From positions 1 through 33,277 of the forward strand of contig JBKCEW010000111.1 in NCBI GenBank assembly GCA_046304235.1: a stretch of DNA of 33,277 nt. The letters are read 5' to 3'. The first letter of the stretch is position 1, and each line of letters starts with the position of its first letter. The notes under the pieces are model-generated. The model worked only from the letters and a program-made list of their open reading frames with translations. It was not told the origin of the DNA and did not search any database. Positions 8,301 to 17,212 of the stretch are shown piece after piece. The DNA is from CANHVK01 sp046304235. Lineage in GTDB: Bacteria > Bacteroidota > Bacteroidia > Flavobacteriales_D > Crocinitomicaceae. The position numbers were made by a program, and so were the translations under genes.

Positions 8301-9701
8301 ATGGAAATAGATGAAGAAGGAACATTTCGCGACCACATCGCAACCGTAAATGAAAAAGGAAAACGAATTTGGATGTTCCCTAAAAAACCAAAAGGGACAT
8401 TTTACAATTATAGAAAAATAGTAAGTTATTTTCTTTTAGTTCTTTTATTTGGTCTACCACATATTAAATTTCATGGAGAACCATTTTTTCTATTCAATAT
8501 ACTAGAGAGAAAATTTATTCTTTTCGGTAAAATATTTTGGCCAGAAGATTTTTATCTTTTCGCACTAGCTACAATTCTAGGAATCATTGGAATAATACTA
8601 TTTACCATTATTTATGGTCGATTATTCTGTGGATGGGTTTGTCCTCAAACAATATTTATGGAAATGCTTTTCCGAAGAATAGAATACCTCATCGATGGAG
8701 ATTGGACTTATCAAAAAAAATTAGCAACACAACCTTGGAATACAGAAAAAATTACCAAAAGGGTTCTGAAACATTCTATTTTTTGGATTATCTCTTTCTT
8801 GATTGCGAACACATTTTTAGCCTACATTATTGGTGCTGATAAATTATGGGAAATTCAAACCGATCCCTTTGGTAAACACATCGGTGGATTAATAGGAATT
8901 AGCATTTTTACAACTGTATTTTATTTTGTCTTTGCTCGATTAAGAGAACAAGTATGTACCACAATCTGTCCCTACGGACGATTACAAGGAGTATTATTAG
9001 ACCCAAATTCAATGGTTGTTGCTTATGACCATAAACGAGGCGAAGAAAGAGCAAAATTTAAAAAAGGAGAAGATAGAACAGCACTTGGTAAAGGCGATTG
9101 CATTGACTGTAAATTGTGTGTTCATGTATGTCCAACGGGTATTGATATTCGTAATGGAACACAATTAGAATGTATTAACTGTACGGCATGTATCGACGAG
9201 TGTAATACAATGATGGAAGGAATAGGAAAACCAAAAGGGTTGATACGCTTTGTTTCTGAGAACAGTATTAAAACAGGGAAAAGATTTGAATGGACTCGCA
9301 GAGTTAAATCGTATACAGGTTTATTGATACTCGTAATGGGGATTTTCACAACTTTACTAATTACTCGTAAAGATTTCCAAACAAATATTTTCAGACAAAG
9401 AGGTTCAACCTATCAAAAAACAGATGATGGCCTTATTAGTAATATTTTCGAATTAAATATGGCTAATAAAACCAGAAATAACTTTGATATACAATTAAAA
9501 TTAGATGACCCTAAAGGTCAAATTGAAATGGTTGTGAAAAAACTTCATCTGAAGAAAGAAGCGCATCTGAAAGAACGATTTTTAGTGAAATTCCCATTCA
9601 ATGAAGTGCACAACGGGAAAAAAATCGTTTCAATTATTATTTTAGGTAACGGTAAAGAAATTCAACGAATGAAAGTTAAATTTTTAGGACCAATTTTATA
9701 A
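8301..9701 (+). CDS. ccoG: cbb3 oxidase accessory protein CcoG/FixG/RdxA
   Basis: A 466-residue membrane iron-sulfur protein implicated in copper (CuII to CuI) reduction for cbb3 assembly. Membrane helices are followed by CGWVCP (Cys110, Cys114), a further Cys pair at 219/223 (CTTICPYGR), and a two-cluster ferredoxin module with Cys267/270/273/277 and Cys291/294/297/301. A last helix near 333-350 is followed by a beta-rich FixG-type domain to the C-terminus. Length and domain order match the family. It is bracketed by inverted-repeat elements on both sides, unlike the other, closely packed genes of this locus. Confidence 0.94.
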   Translation: MEIDEEGTFRDHIATVNEKGKRIWMFPKKPKGTFYNYRKIVSYFLLVLLFGLPHIKFHGEPFFLFNILERKFILFGKIFWPEDFYLFALATILGIIGIILFTIIYGRLFCGWVCPQTIFMEMLFRRIEYLIDGDWTYQKKLATQPWNTEKITKRVLKHSIFWIISFLIANTFLAYIIGADKLWEIQTDPFGKHIGGLIGISIFTTVFYFVFARLREQVCTTICPYGRLQGVLLDPNSMVVAYDHKRGEERAKFKKGEDRTALGKGDCIDCKLCVHVCPTGIDIRNGTQLECINCTACIDECNTMMEGIGKPKGLIRFVSENSIKTGKRFEWTRRVKSYTGLLILVMGIFTTLLITRKDFQTNIFRQRGSTYQKTDDGLISNIFELNMANKTRNNFDIQLKLDDPKGQIEMVVKKLHLKKEAHLKERFLVKFPFNEVHNGKKIVSIIILGNGKEIQRMKVKFLGPIL

Positions 9702-9708
9702 ACAAATC

Positions 9709-9780
9709 TTCCCTCCTTGAGGAGGGATTGAGGGAGGTGAAAAATAGGTCACCCACCTTAATCCTCCCTTGAGGGAGGAA
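9709..9780. repeat. Imperfect inverted-repeat element, copy 2 (between ccoG and ccoH)
   Basis: Two 32-base arms (9709-9740 and 9749-9780) around an 8-base loop match at 23 of 32 positions, several mismatches being G-U tolerable. Each arm has its own inner palindrome (TCCCTCCTTGAGGAGGGA in the left arm, TCCTCCCTTGAGGGAGGA in the right). The arm type ending GGTGGGTGA is on the minus strand here but on the plus strand in copy 1. So the element is asymmetric and the two copies are inverted relative to each other. Confidence 0.88.
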
Positions 9781-9798
9781 ACAAACACCACTTAAATT

Positions 9799-10227
9799 AT
9801 GAACTGGGGAAAAGGATTAACCATCGCAATTATTGCATTTATGTCATTTATCTTATACATGGTAATTACCTTAATGACAAAAGGAAATGCAGATTTAGTA
9901 TCGGAAGATTACTACAAAAAAGAAATCGAATACGAGAAAGAAATCACTGCATTGAAAAATTCAGAAAATTCAACAGAAAAAGTAACAATAAATAACAAAG
10001 GAGAATTCATCGTTTTTCAATTTCCAACCACAAAAGAAATTGATAATATTGAGATCCATTTATTACGTCCAAATAACGACAAAGCGGATTTGACTTTTTC
10101 TGAAAAAGACACAAAAAATGTGATGATAGAAAAGAAGAAATTAGAAAAAGGAGTCTACAAAGCATCGATCAGGTATGATTCAGAAGGACAACCATTTTTA
10201 CAAAAAGCAGAATTAAACATCAACTAA
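9799..10227 (+). CDS. ccoH: cbb3 oxidase assembly protein CcoH/FixH
   Basis: A 142-residue protein with one N-terminal membrane helix (about residues 7-28) followed by VSEDYYKKEIEYEKEI, a motif typical of FixH (YY.KE..Y). The rest forms a periplasmic beta-rich domain. CcoH interacts with CcoN and helps assemble or stabilise the cbb3 complex. It follows repeat copy 2 and lies 2 bases before the safE-like gene, suggesting cotranscription. Confidence 0.9.
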   Translation: MNWGKGLTIAIIAFMSFILYMVITLMTKGNADLVSEDYYKKEIEYEKEITALKNSENSTEKVTINNKGEFIVFQFPTTKEIDNIEIHLLRPNNDKADLTFSEKDTKNVMIEKKKLEKGVYKASIRYDSEGQPFLQKAELNIN

Positions 10228-10229
10228 TT

Positions 10230-10964
10230 ATGTCATCAATCTTTTGGTCCGCATTGATTTTAGGTATCGTAGCCAATCTTCATTGCTTCGCTATGTGCGG
10301 GCCAATTGCGATGTCTGTTCCTATCGATCGAAAATCAGAATTTACCATTTTAACGAGTAGTTTTTTTTATCATACAGGTAGAATTATCACTTATTCGCTA
10401 CTAGGTATTTTAGTAGGATCAATTGGTTTTGGTATAAATTTAGTTGGTATTTTACAGAGCCTGAGTATCATTGCAGGAATAGGTATTATTCTTTATGCAT
10501 GGAGATATCAACTACTAGGTAAATATGCAGATAGTGTTTTTAAAACGGTCCTACCCTACAACCTTAATTCAAGATTAATGAGTAAAGTTGTTAAAAATAA
10601 AAGTCCGTTTAAACCTTTTTTATTAGGTGTGTTAAATGGATTATTACCCTGTGGAATGGTTTATACTGCGCTGATCACCTCTCTCCTTACAGGAAGTATG
10701 ATTTCTGGAAGTTTGAGTATGATTCTTTTTGGATTAGGGACCTACCCTACAATGATTTTACTTATGTATTTCACTCAAAAAACAGCAACAAGATTTAGGA
10801 GTAAATTGAACCGATTTCTACCTATCATACTTTCCATTGTTGGACTATTAATTGTTTTAAGAGGACTCAATTTAAATATTCCTTATTTAAGTCCTCAGGC
10901 GACATTTAGTGAAGGGAAAAACAATATTGAAGTAAAAAGTTGTCACCCTTTAAAAATAAAATAA
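10230..10964 (+). CDS. SafE/TauE-like (UreH/DsbD_2-type) membrane protein of the cbb3 locus
   Basis: A 244-residue polytopic membrane protein with about six helices. HCFAMCGP (residues 18-25) and GLLPCGMVYTAL (138-149) are the paired signature motifs of the UreH/DsbD_2-like family annotated as sulfite exporter TauE/SafE. In Bacteroidota and other phyla this gene is a regular last member of the cco cluster. Its Cys residues and its position suggest a role in copper handling or redox during oxidase assembly rather than sulfite export. That role is inference. No clear terminator follows. Confidence 0.85.
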   Translation: MSSIFWSALILGIVANLHCFAMCGPIAMSVPIDRKSEFTILTSSFFYHTGRIITYSLLGILVGSIGFGINLVGILQSLSIIAGIGIILYAWRYQLLGKYADSVFKTVLPYNLNSRLMSKVVKNKSPFKPFLLGVLNGLLPCGMVYTALITSLLTGSMISGSLSMILFGLGTYPTMILLMYFTQKTATRFRSKLNRFLPIILSIVGLLIVLRGLNLNIPYLSPQATFSEGKNNIEVKSCHPLKIK

Positions 10965-11039
10965 AGGTGTAATTTTGTTATTTTCAATCAAGGTTCAAAA
11001 ATCACGAATTAAGCAATTTAAATAAATCTAAATATTCCT

Positions 11040-11047
11040 TAACTTTG
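11040..11047 (+). promoter_or_regulatory. Promoter -7 box for the acyltransferase gene
   Basis: TAACTTTG matches TAnnTTTG exactly, 38 bases before the start codon at 11086. No TTG lies at the usual distance upstream. The box supports a transcription unit separate from the cbb3 locus. Confidence 0.5.
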
Positions 11048-11085
11048 AAGACCAGATGCATTAAAGCGGACGGAAAAGTAAGTAT

Positions 11086-12249
11086 ATGAAGAGTTTGTTC
11101 CGAATTAATGCTGGTCATAATCGAATTTTTGGATTAGATGTATTACGCGCATTAGCCATCTTATTTGTCGTATTTGGTCACAGTGCAATTTTAGTTCCTG
11201 AAAAGTATAAATCAATCATTCGAATTGTGACGCTTGATGGTGTTGCTATTTTCTTTGTTTTAAGTGGGTTTTTAATAGGCGGAATTTTACTTAAAATACT
11301 TGAGAAAGATAAACCGAATCTGAAAACTTTATTTAATTTTTGGTCAAGAAGATGGTTGAGAACCCTTCCTGTTTATGTCATCTTATTGACTTTTGTTATT
11401 GCTTTCACATACATTTACAAACCGGAAAGACTTCCAGGAGACTGGTATAAATACTACCTATTCATTCAAAATTTCAATCAAGCAATACCCAATTTCTTCA
11501 AAGAATCTTGGAGTTTAAGTATTGAAGAATGGTTCTATCTACTTGTTCCATCGAGTTTATTTTTATTACTAAACCTTTTCAAAAAATCGGTAAAAGCAAC
11601 AAGTCTTGTTCTTATCATTGGTGGAATCATTGCTATCGTTTGGTATCGTTTTCACCTTTACGAATCTATTCCTGTTCCAAACAGATTGGACAAAGAAGCG
11701 TTCAGCAAATATTTGCATAACGTAAGTGAAATAATTACCTATCAAGTACTACCACGATTAGATGCGATAATGTTTGGTGTGTTAGGTGCGTTCGTTGCGC
11801 AATACTACCCTAAAACCTGGAAAAAAGCATCGTTGCTAATAATTCCACTTTTAGCCTTACCATTAATGTATATACTTAAATATTATATCAGCCATCGACA
11901 CGATGAATACAGTTTTGTGATGTTACCTGTAATCAAATCGTTTGTAGTTTTTTGCACCCTACCTTATTTCTCTCAATTAAAATCAGGTCCGAAACTATTT
12001 TCTAAACCGATAACATTTATCAGTTTAATTTCCTATTCAATGTACTTAACTAACTTGACAATAGTAGTACATGTATTCATCAAATTTGGATTGCATGACA
12101 ATATACGTGGCTTACATAAATGCACAGAAACTTGGAAATGGGAATATATTTATTTTTGGTTTGTAACCATTTCGCTCTCTTATCTGTTATATGTATTGAT
12201 AGAGCAACCATTCATGCGTTTACGTGATTTAAAAAAGAATAAGAAATGA
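11086..12249 (+). CDS. Acyltransferase-3 family membrane protein
   Basis: A 387-residue integral membrane protein with about ten helices. The N-terminal motif DVLRALAILFVVFGH (residues 18-32, with Arg21 and His32) and IFFVLSGFLIGG (around residues 55-67) are diagnostic of the acyltransferase-3 (OafA/WecH-like) family, which acylates cell-surface sugars or lipids using a cytoplasmic acyl donor. The acceptor cannot be predicted. It is probably monocistronic, with its own -7 box, and is convergent with the TPR-like gene. The 101 bases between them show no convincing terminator. Confidence 0.88.
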   Translation: MKSLFRINAGHNRIFGLDVLRALAILFVVFGHSAILVPEKYKSIIRIVTLDGVAIFFVLSGFLIGGILLKILEKDKPNLKTLFNFWSRRWLRTLPVYVILLTFVIAFTYIYKPERLPGDWYKYYLFIQNFNQAIPNFFKESWSLSIEEWFYLLVPSSLFLLLNLFKKSVKATSLVLIIGGIIAIVWYRFHLYESIPVPNRLDKEAFSKYLHNVSEIITYQVLPRLDAIMFGVLGAFVAQYYPKTWKKASLLIIPLLALPLMYILKYYISHRHDEYSFVMLPVIKSFVVFCTLPYFSQLKSGPKLFSKPITFISLISYSMYLTNLTIVVHVFIKFGLHDNIRGLHKCTETWKWEYIYFWFVTISLSYLLYVLIEQPFMRLRDLKKNKK

Positions 12250-12350
12250 GATGATTATCTTATAATAAGAAGTCTGTTTGTTTATCCTTTAAAGCACCCT
12301 ATAATTAAATTGGAAAGTAAAATATAGAAAAATATATCTTTGTTCTGTTG

Positions 12351-12989
12351 TTATTCCTTACACATCCCAATATAATAGGAGTTTCTTCTTGCACCCCAAT
12401 GTGGTTTTAAAATAGAAGTCTCTGTTTCAGATTTGTATAATTCCTCTGCTTTTAGTAAATATTCTAGGGCATTTTTCTTTCCTCCTCCAAACATTTTGGG
12501 AGTAAAAAATACGGCTACACCTTTTAAATGCGCAATTCTTGGATTATTTGGATTAATTGCTCTTGCAGCAGTTAAATTCTTCTCAAAAATCTCCCCTTGT
12601 TCTTTCCAGCGGCTTCCACCATCTACTGAAAGTCTAGCATTTGCTAAAAGAGCTCCCAATACAAATGTTTCTTGATTCGTTGATTCTAACGTTTTAACTT
12701 TTTCATAAAACTGATCTGCCAAATCCAATAATTCATCCCTCGATTTTTGATCTTTACCTGAATAGGAAAGCATTGCTTTTGAAAATGCAGCATAATAATT
12801 TGCAGCATAACTATCCGGATTCATCATCGCAATTAATTCAAATTGTGAAGATAATTGAGTTTGAAGTTCAGAAGACTTTGCCGTATCAGCAATTACATAG
12901 ACTTGATTTAATTGTTCCTCTAATGTTTGTGCAGAAACATTAATAAATTGAAACACGGAAAAGATTGCAATTAAAATTCTTGTTTTCAT
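12351..12989 (-). CDS. Secreted TPR-like helical protein
   Basis: A signal peptide (residues 1-20, ending VSAQ) is followed by a helical protein of about 190 residues. Spaced Ala, Leu and Tyr residues (for example YAANYYAAFSKAMLSY and NPNNPRIAHLKGVAVFF) suggest degenerate tetratricopeptide repeats. It starts 19 bases after the end of the TonB-dependent receptor gene and is very likely cotranscribed with it, so a role as periplasmic partner of that receptor is plausible. No enzyme motif was seen. Confidence 0.7.
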   Translation of the reverse strand: MKTRILIAIFSVFQFINVSAQTLEEQLNQVYVIADTAKSSELQTQLSSQFELIAMMNPDSYAANYYAAFSKAMLSYSGKDQKSRDELLDLADQFYEKVKTLESTNQETFVLGALLANARLSVDGGSRWKEQGEIFEKNLTAARAINPNNPRIAHLKGVAVFFTPKMFGGGKKNALEYLLKAEELYKSETETSILKPHWGARRNSYYIGMCKE

Positions 12990-13008
12990 AATAATACTTG
13001 TTTATTTA

Positions 13009-15165
13009 TTATAATTCATCTTGATTAAACTGACTGAACGAGAAATTCATTCCAACAAACACCGCTCTATACAATGGAGGTAATACTTCAAATCGTTGTG
13101 AACCATCGGCAGAGTAACGGTAACCTAATATATTCTTTGTATTTAATATATTATCCAAACTCACGTAAAAAACAGCAAATACTTTTTTCTTAAATGTCTT
13201 TAAATAAGATGCTGTTAACGCTAAATTTTGGTAGTCTTTCGTTCTATCACCCAAAAATACAGGATTATTAGGATTATAATAAGGTCTTCCGCTAGCATAA
13301 CTATAAGTGAATGAGAAATTAGTCGATATTTTTTCCACTAAATACTTCATAACAATATTTAGATTATGTGGTGAAACATAATCTGGAGTTGCTTTTGATA
13401 TGTAATTTTGATAAATTCTTTTGGTATCCACATAACTGTAAGAAATCCAATAATCTAAATTTTTAGCTAAATCTTTATCTCTCCAAAAGAAATCAATCCC
13501 TTGTGCATAACCGCTTCCTGAATTATCCACTGGTCCATAAACAAAACGGAATTGATTAGGTGTATAGTTGGAATTTTTCTCTAAAATCAATTGCTTATAG
13601 TCTTTATAATATCCCTCTATTCTAAACACTCTGCTACTTTTTATCCATTGATAATTCAACATATAATGAGTTGAAATTTGAAAGTCAGGTTTATAACCAC
13701 TAAGTAAATAATTAGAATTTGCAGTTTGATAAAACATGCCGCTTGCAAATGAAAATTGTCCATTTTCTGAAGATTTATAAGCAAAAGCAAATCTTGGAGA
13801 AACATTTCCTTTTTTCAACAAAGCTGAATATTCTACCCGTACACCTGGTTTAAAAGCAAATTTTGAACCTGGTTTATACTCATCTTCATAATAAAATGCA
13901 CCCATCGTTTCAGTATAACCAACCAACAGGGTGTCAAATTTTTGTTCGTATTGAATGTACTGGTATTCAACTCCAGTTGTGTAATCATATTTTTCTCCGA
14001 TATCACTTTTCATTTCGGCACGTCCTTGTAGTCTACTATCTTTTCTAATCAATGGAGCAATACCAAATTCAATATTATCACTATTATCACTATAAGATAT
14101 CGATGTGAAATAACGTTTGCCAGGTCTTACATTATATCGAAAAGAAGAGTTTAAATAGGTATTATTATTTTCTATACCAAACTTAATTTTTTCTCCAGCT
14201 AGTGCTGGATTTGGAATTTCAACTCCCGTTTTATTATAAGAACGTGAAAAATTCATTTTAAATATTCCTTTGCTACTATCTAGTTTCGAGATGTATCGAG
14301 TAGAAAAAGAACCACCTTCTGGCACTTTATAAAAATTCACATTGGTTAGAGTAACACCATAAAAAGGAGATAAATTTAGATAATTACCACTATATTCTAC
14401 TGCATTATTACCCATAAGTTTTGAGCCTGAAAGCGATACACCAGCCATATTTAACCCTGCATTGACATTGCTTTTTTCAGGTAAATCATTGGTTTGCAAA
14501 TCTAATATTGCTGAAAGAGCCTGTCCATATCTTGCTGAATATCCACCGCTACTAAAAGCAGTCCCTTTAAACTGAAAAGGATTAAATCGACTTCGTTGAG
14601 AAACACCAGGAATTGAACTATTAAAAGCGTTTTGAGCAATCATACCATCAATAACAACGCTACTTTCATTAACATCACCACCACGTACTTGTAACCCAGT
14701 CTGATCTCCTCCATTTCGTTGAACACCAGGTAAGGTTTGAATTGCTCCAACAATATCTCCTTGTCCACCAGCTGTTGTAACAATATCTAATGGCCTTAAA
14801 ACAGCAACCGTTCTTTCATTGGTTGCTTCAATTGTTCCTGCATTAATTACAATGGTTTTTAATTGCTTTACTTTTGGTTTTAAAACTACTGATAAGGAAA
14901 TTTCAGTTCCTTCGAACACTAATAGTTTTTTGTATTGCTCAAAACCTACTGAATTAATAACCAATGTATCACTCCCTGAATTTTTAGCATTAAAACTAAA
15001 TTTACCTTCATTCGTTGTTACCCCTCCTACCCGATTGGCTTTTAAAAAAACAGTAGCGAATGGAATTGGTTTTCCCTGTTTATCTTTTACTTCTCCTGAA
15101 ATAATCGTTTGAGATGAAAGGATAAAATTGGTAAATAATACAGTTAAAAATAAAATATATTTCAT
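13009..15165 (-). CDS. TonB-dependent outer-membrane receptor with N-terminal regulatory-like domain
   Basis: Energised importer in the outer membrane, 718 residues. A signal peptide (1-18) is followed by a carboxypeptidase-regulatory-like beta sandwich (about 20-105, ISGEVKDKQGKPIPFATVFL), a plug domain (about 115-225, with LPGVQRNGGDQTGLQVRGGD) and a 22-strand-type barrel rich in aromatic residues to the C-terminus. No SusD partner is adjacent; instead a small TPR-like secreted protein follows. The substrate is not evident: the relatively short barrel would suit a siderophore, metal complex or small nutrient, but this is a guess. Confidence 0.92.
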   Translation of the reverse strand: MKYILFLTVLFTNFILSSQTIISGEVKDKQGKPIPFATVFLKANRVGGVTTNEGKFSFNAKNSGSDTLVINSVGFEQYKKLLVFEGTEISLSVVLKPKVKQLKTIVINAGTIEATNERTVAVLRPLDIVTTAGGQGDIVGAIQTLPGVQRNGGDQTGLQVRGGDVNESSVVIDGMIAQNAFNSSIPGVSQRSRFNPFQFKGTAFSSGGYSARYGQALSAILDLQTNDLPEKSNVNAGLNMAGVSLSGSKLMGNNAVEYSGNYLNLSPFYGVTLTNVNFYKVPEGGSFSTRYISKLDSSKGIFKMNFSRSYNKTGVEIPNPALAGEKIKFGIENNNTYLNSSFRYNVRPGKRYFTSISYSDNSDNIEFGIAPLIRKDSRLQGRAEMKSDIGEKYDYTTGVEYQYIQYEQKFDTLLVGYTETMGAFYYEDEYKPGSKFAFKPGVRVEYSALLKKGNVSPRFAFAYKSSENGQFSFASGMFYQTANSNYLLSGYKPDFQISTHYMLNYQWIKSSRVFRIEGYYKDYKQLILEKNSNYTPNQFRFVYGPVDNSGSGYAQGIDFFWRDKDLAKNLDYWISYSYVDTKRIYQNYISKATPDYVSPHNLNIVMKYLVEKISTNFSFTYSYASGRPYYNPNNPVFLGDRTKDYQNLALTASYLKTFKKKVFAVFYVSLDNILNTKNILGYRYSADGSQRFEVLPPLYRAVFVGMNFSFSQFNQDEL

Positions 15166-15326
15166 GGTAAATAAATAGCGCTGTAAATTTAGTATTTAAA
15201 TCTAGATTGAATTTATTTTTAAAATGGAATCAAATCATATCTTGATTTAATAATTTAGATTCTAGCTTGTTTTAAATAATAATTAACATTTTTTTTCGTT
15301 CATTTGCATATATTAAAATCAAATAG

Positions 15327-15887
15327 ATGGAAATAGTAGAAATAGTAGAATTAATAGGAATCATAGTTCCAATATTATCGTTAACTGCATTGATTATTTT
15401 TATCTTGACTTCTAAAAAAGAGTCAACTCATACACCACAACCAATTACTATTCAAACTTCGCAACCAAATCAACCTGTTAGCACTCAAAATGAAACAGTC
15501 AAACTAATTTTACCCCATAGAATTGATGCTTACCAACGATTGGTATTATTTCTTGAAAGAATCTCTCCGAATTCATTGGTAATGAGAAAATTTGGAAATT
15601 ATCAATCAGCCAAACAGTTACAACAAGATTTATTAAGCACGATAAGAAGTGAATACGAACACAATATTGCTCAGCAAGTTTTTGTTTCACCCCAAGGTTG
15701 GAAAATGGTAAAAGATTCTAAAGAACAAATCATTCAATTAATCAATATTGCTGCAAGTCAAGTAGAAGAAAACGCTAGTGCAATTGATTTATCTTCAAAA
15801 ATATTTGAATTAACTGCAGAATTCGAAAAACTACCAAGTGAGATAACAACAGAATATTTGATAGAGGAACTCCAAAAACTTTTTTAA
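15327..15887 (+). CDS. Conserved Bacteroidota membrane-anchored protein of unknown function (DUF7935-like)
   Basis: A 186-residue protein with one N-terminal membrane helix (about residues 7-28), a Thr/Gln/Pro-rich linker, and a helical domain. The segments LILPHRIDAYQRLVLFLERI, SPNSLVMR and EYEHNIAQQVFVSPQGW are ones I recognise from a widespread uncharacterised Bacteroidota family (I believe DUF7935; the number is from memory). The domain probably faces the cytoplasm. The gene stands alone between the divergent receptor gene and the convergent thioesterase gene. Confidence 0.75.
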   Translation: MEIVEIVELIGIIVPILSLTALIIFILTSKKESTHTPQPITIQTSQPNQPVSTQNETVKLILPHRIDAYQRLVLFLERISPNSLVMRKFGNYQSAKQLQQDLLSTIRSEYEHNIAQQVFVSPQGWKMVKDSKEQIIQLINIAASQVEENASAIDLSSKIFELTAEFEKLPSEITTEYLIEELQKLF

Positions 15888-15927
15888 AAAGTTAATTCAT
15901 CACTCAACATTCATAATATATAATTAG

Positions 15928-16347
15928 CTAATAACCTGCTTTTTCTTTTGGATAAGCATTGAAAGTCCCAGATGCTGAAGCAATCAATACTTCTCCATCG
16001 TAAATTTTTGATTCAGATACCAAAATTCTTTTTCCTCCGGAAATAACGGATGCTTTTGCAATTAACAATCTACCTCTCAATGCAGGTTTATGAAATTTCA
16101 TTGAAAACTCAATTGTTGAAACGACTTTATCATCACTAAAAACTTTACTCAAGCAAGCAACACCTAACGAAGCATCGATTAAAGAAGCAATTGCACCACC
16201 ATGAGCAGCAAATGGAGTAGCTAAATGTTTTTCCTCAACAATCATTTTATATTCAATCACACCTGGAGAAAGGACCTCAAAGTCCATACCCAACAGTTTA
16301 CCAAAATGATTTTGATTAATGTAATCAACAATTAAATTTTTATCCAT
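15928..16347 (-). CDS. PaaI-family hotdog-fold acyl-CoA thioesterase
   Basis: Probably hydrolyses acyl- or aryl-CoA thioesters in the cytoplasm. The 139-residue hotdog protein has the family motif AAHGGAIASLIDASLGVA around residues 48-65 (HGG loop with Asp on the central helix), then VSTIEFSMKFHKPALRG and a C-terminal strand pair. I take the ATG at 16347; a TTG one codon upstream would only add one residue. It begins 4 bases after the mscS stop codon, so both are in one unit. The physiological substrate is not known. Confidence 0.85.
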   Translation of the reverse strand: MDKNLIVDYINQNHFGKLLGMDFEVLSPGVIEYKMIVEEKHLATPFAAHGGAIASLIDASLGVACLSKVFSDDKVVSTIEFSMKFHKPALRGRLLIAKASVISGGKRILVSESKIYDGEVLIASASGTFNAYPKEKAGY

Positions 16348-16351
16348 CAAC

Positions 16352-17167
16352 TTAATCTACTAGGAAATGAAATTCAGCCTCGGTCAGTGATTTATAAATA
16401 CTTTCATTTAAATCATACATAACCGAATTATAATTATCCGTATTTACCCACACTTTTAAATGTACTTCAATAGATTTTGTGGCTATTGCTCCTAAACCAA
16501 CAAAAGGAAGTGGTTCAATTACAATACGTTGTTCTTCAGAAACAATTGCCAACAACATCTCTTTAGCCTTGTCAAATGAATCGCCGATTGTTAAATGAAA
16601 AGTCAAATCTATTCTTCTCACATCCGCCTTGGTGAAATTGATAATATTTCCATTTGCAATAGGTCCATTAGGAAGTATTACTACTTTATTATCAGCAGTA
16701 TATAAATGCGTATTAAAAATCTGTATTTCCTTTACTTTTCCAGATACAGTTTGAGCCTGAATGAAATCACCAACCTTAAACGGTTTAAAAACCAATATCA
16801 TCACTCCACCAGCAAAGTTTGATAATGTACCTGAAAATGCCATACCTATTGCTAAACCTGCTGCTCCCAAAAGGGCAACAAAAGAAGTCATCTGAATACC
16901 AAACTGGGTTATACTTGTTACAACAACCAACAATTTCAATGCAGTAGAAGTCAAACTTCCTAAAAAAGTAACTAAACTTTCGTCTGTATTACTTTTCTTC
17001 ATGATTTTTTTTAAAGTCTTTGATGCAATATTTGACAACCAAAAACCAATTACTAATATCAATAATGACATTAAAAGATCAGTACCAACTTTCAATACCC
17101 ACTGCTGTATTTCATGGTAATTAAACCCCATAATAGTTTCCTCGATTTTTTTAATTGGTGGTTCCAT
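16352..17167 (-). CDS. Small-conductance mechanosensitive channel (MscS family)
   Basis: Releases solutes on hypo-osmotic shock; inner-membrane heptamer. The 271-residue protein has three membrane helices, the third being the Gly/Ala-rich pore helix (LLGAAGLAIGMAFSGTLSNFAGG region), followed by the beta domain (FKVGDFIQ, VKEIQIFNTHLYTADNKVVILPNG) and the alpha/beta C-terminal domain. Length is close to E. coli MscS. I start it at the ATG at 17167 rather than at a TTG at 17188, because that TTG lies inside a perfect minus-strand TAnnTTTG promoter box. It is followed after 4 bases by the thioesterase gene. Confidence 0.92.
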   Translation of the reverse strand: MEPPIKKIEETIMGFNYHEIQQWVLKVGTDLLMSLLILVIGFWLSNIASKTLKKIMKKSNTDESLVTFLGSLTSTALKLLVVVTSITQFGIQMTSFVALLGAAGLAIGMAFSGTLSNFAGGVMILVFKPFKVGDFIQAQTVSGKVKEIQIFNTHLYTADNKVVILPNGPIANGNIINFTKADVRRIDLTFHLTIGDSFDKAKEMLLAIVSEEQRIVIEPLPFVGLGAIATKSIEVHLKVWVNTDNYNSVMYDLNESIYKSLTEAEFHFLVD

Positions 17168-17178
17168 AATTTCTGCGC

Positions 17179-17208
17179 TTGAAGACAAAAATAAAAATTC
17201 TAATTTTA
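17179..17208 (+). promoter_or_regulatory. Promoter of the short-chain dehydrogenase gene
   Basis: TTG at 17179-17181, a 19-base spacer and TAATTTTA at 17201-17208 (one mismatch to TAnnTTTG). The predicted start of transcription falls at or within a few bases of the ATG at 17213, so the mRNA may be leaderless. It overlaps the mscS promoter on the opposite strand. Confidence 0.45.
17186..17193 (-). promoter_or_regulatory. Promoter -7 box of mscS
   Basis: Minus-strand TATTTTTG is a perfect TAnnTTTG box 19 bases before the ATG at 17167. A TTG at 17211-17209 is present but with only a 15-base spacer. The box lies between the -33 and -7 elements of the divergent dehydrogenase promoter. Confidence 0.5.
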
Positions 17209-17212
17209 CAAT

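Noticed and set aside
8211..9780. ccoG between inverted repeats as an insertion sequence or composite transposon
   Set aside because: No transposase and no target duplication seen, and ccoG is a native member of cco clusters. Kept only as a repeat finding.
12250..12350. Possible terminator between the acyltransferase and TPR-like genes
   Set aside because: Only weak AT hairpins (TTATCTTATAATAAG region) without a GC-containing stem.
12433..12675. Open frame of 80 codons opposite the TPR-like gene, and other frames of 60-100 codons opposite real genes
   Set aside because: They lie antisense or out of frame within well-supported genes, with unusual composition and no recognisable motif.
15327..15358. 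Short tandem repeat GAAATAGTA at the start of the DUF7935-like gene
   Set aside because: Two copies within coding sequence, explained by the residues EIVEIVE; too short to be meaningful.
17168..17188. TTG start for mscS at 17188
   Set aside because: It overlaps the perfect TATTTTTG promoter box; an ATG at 17167 gives a normal MscS N-terminus.
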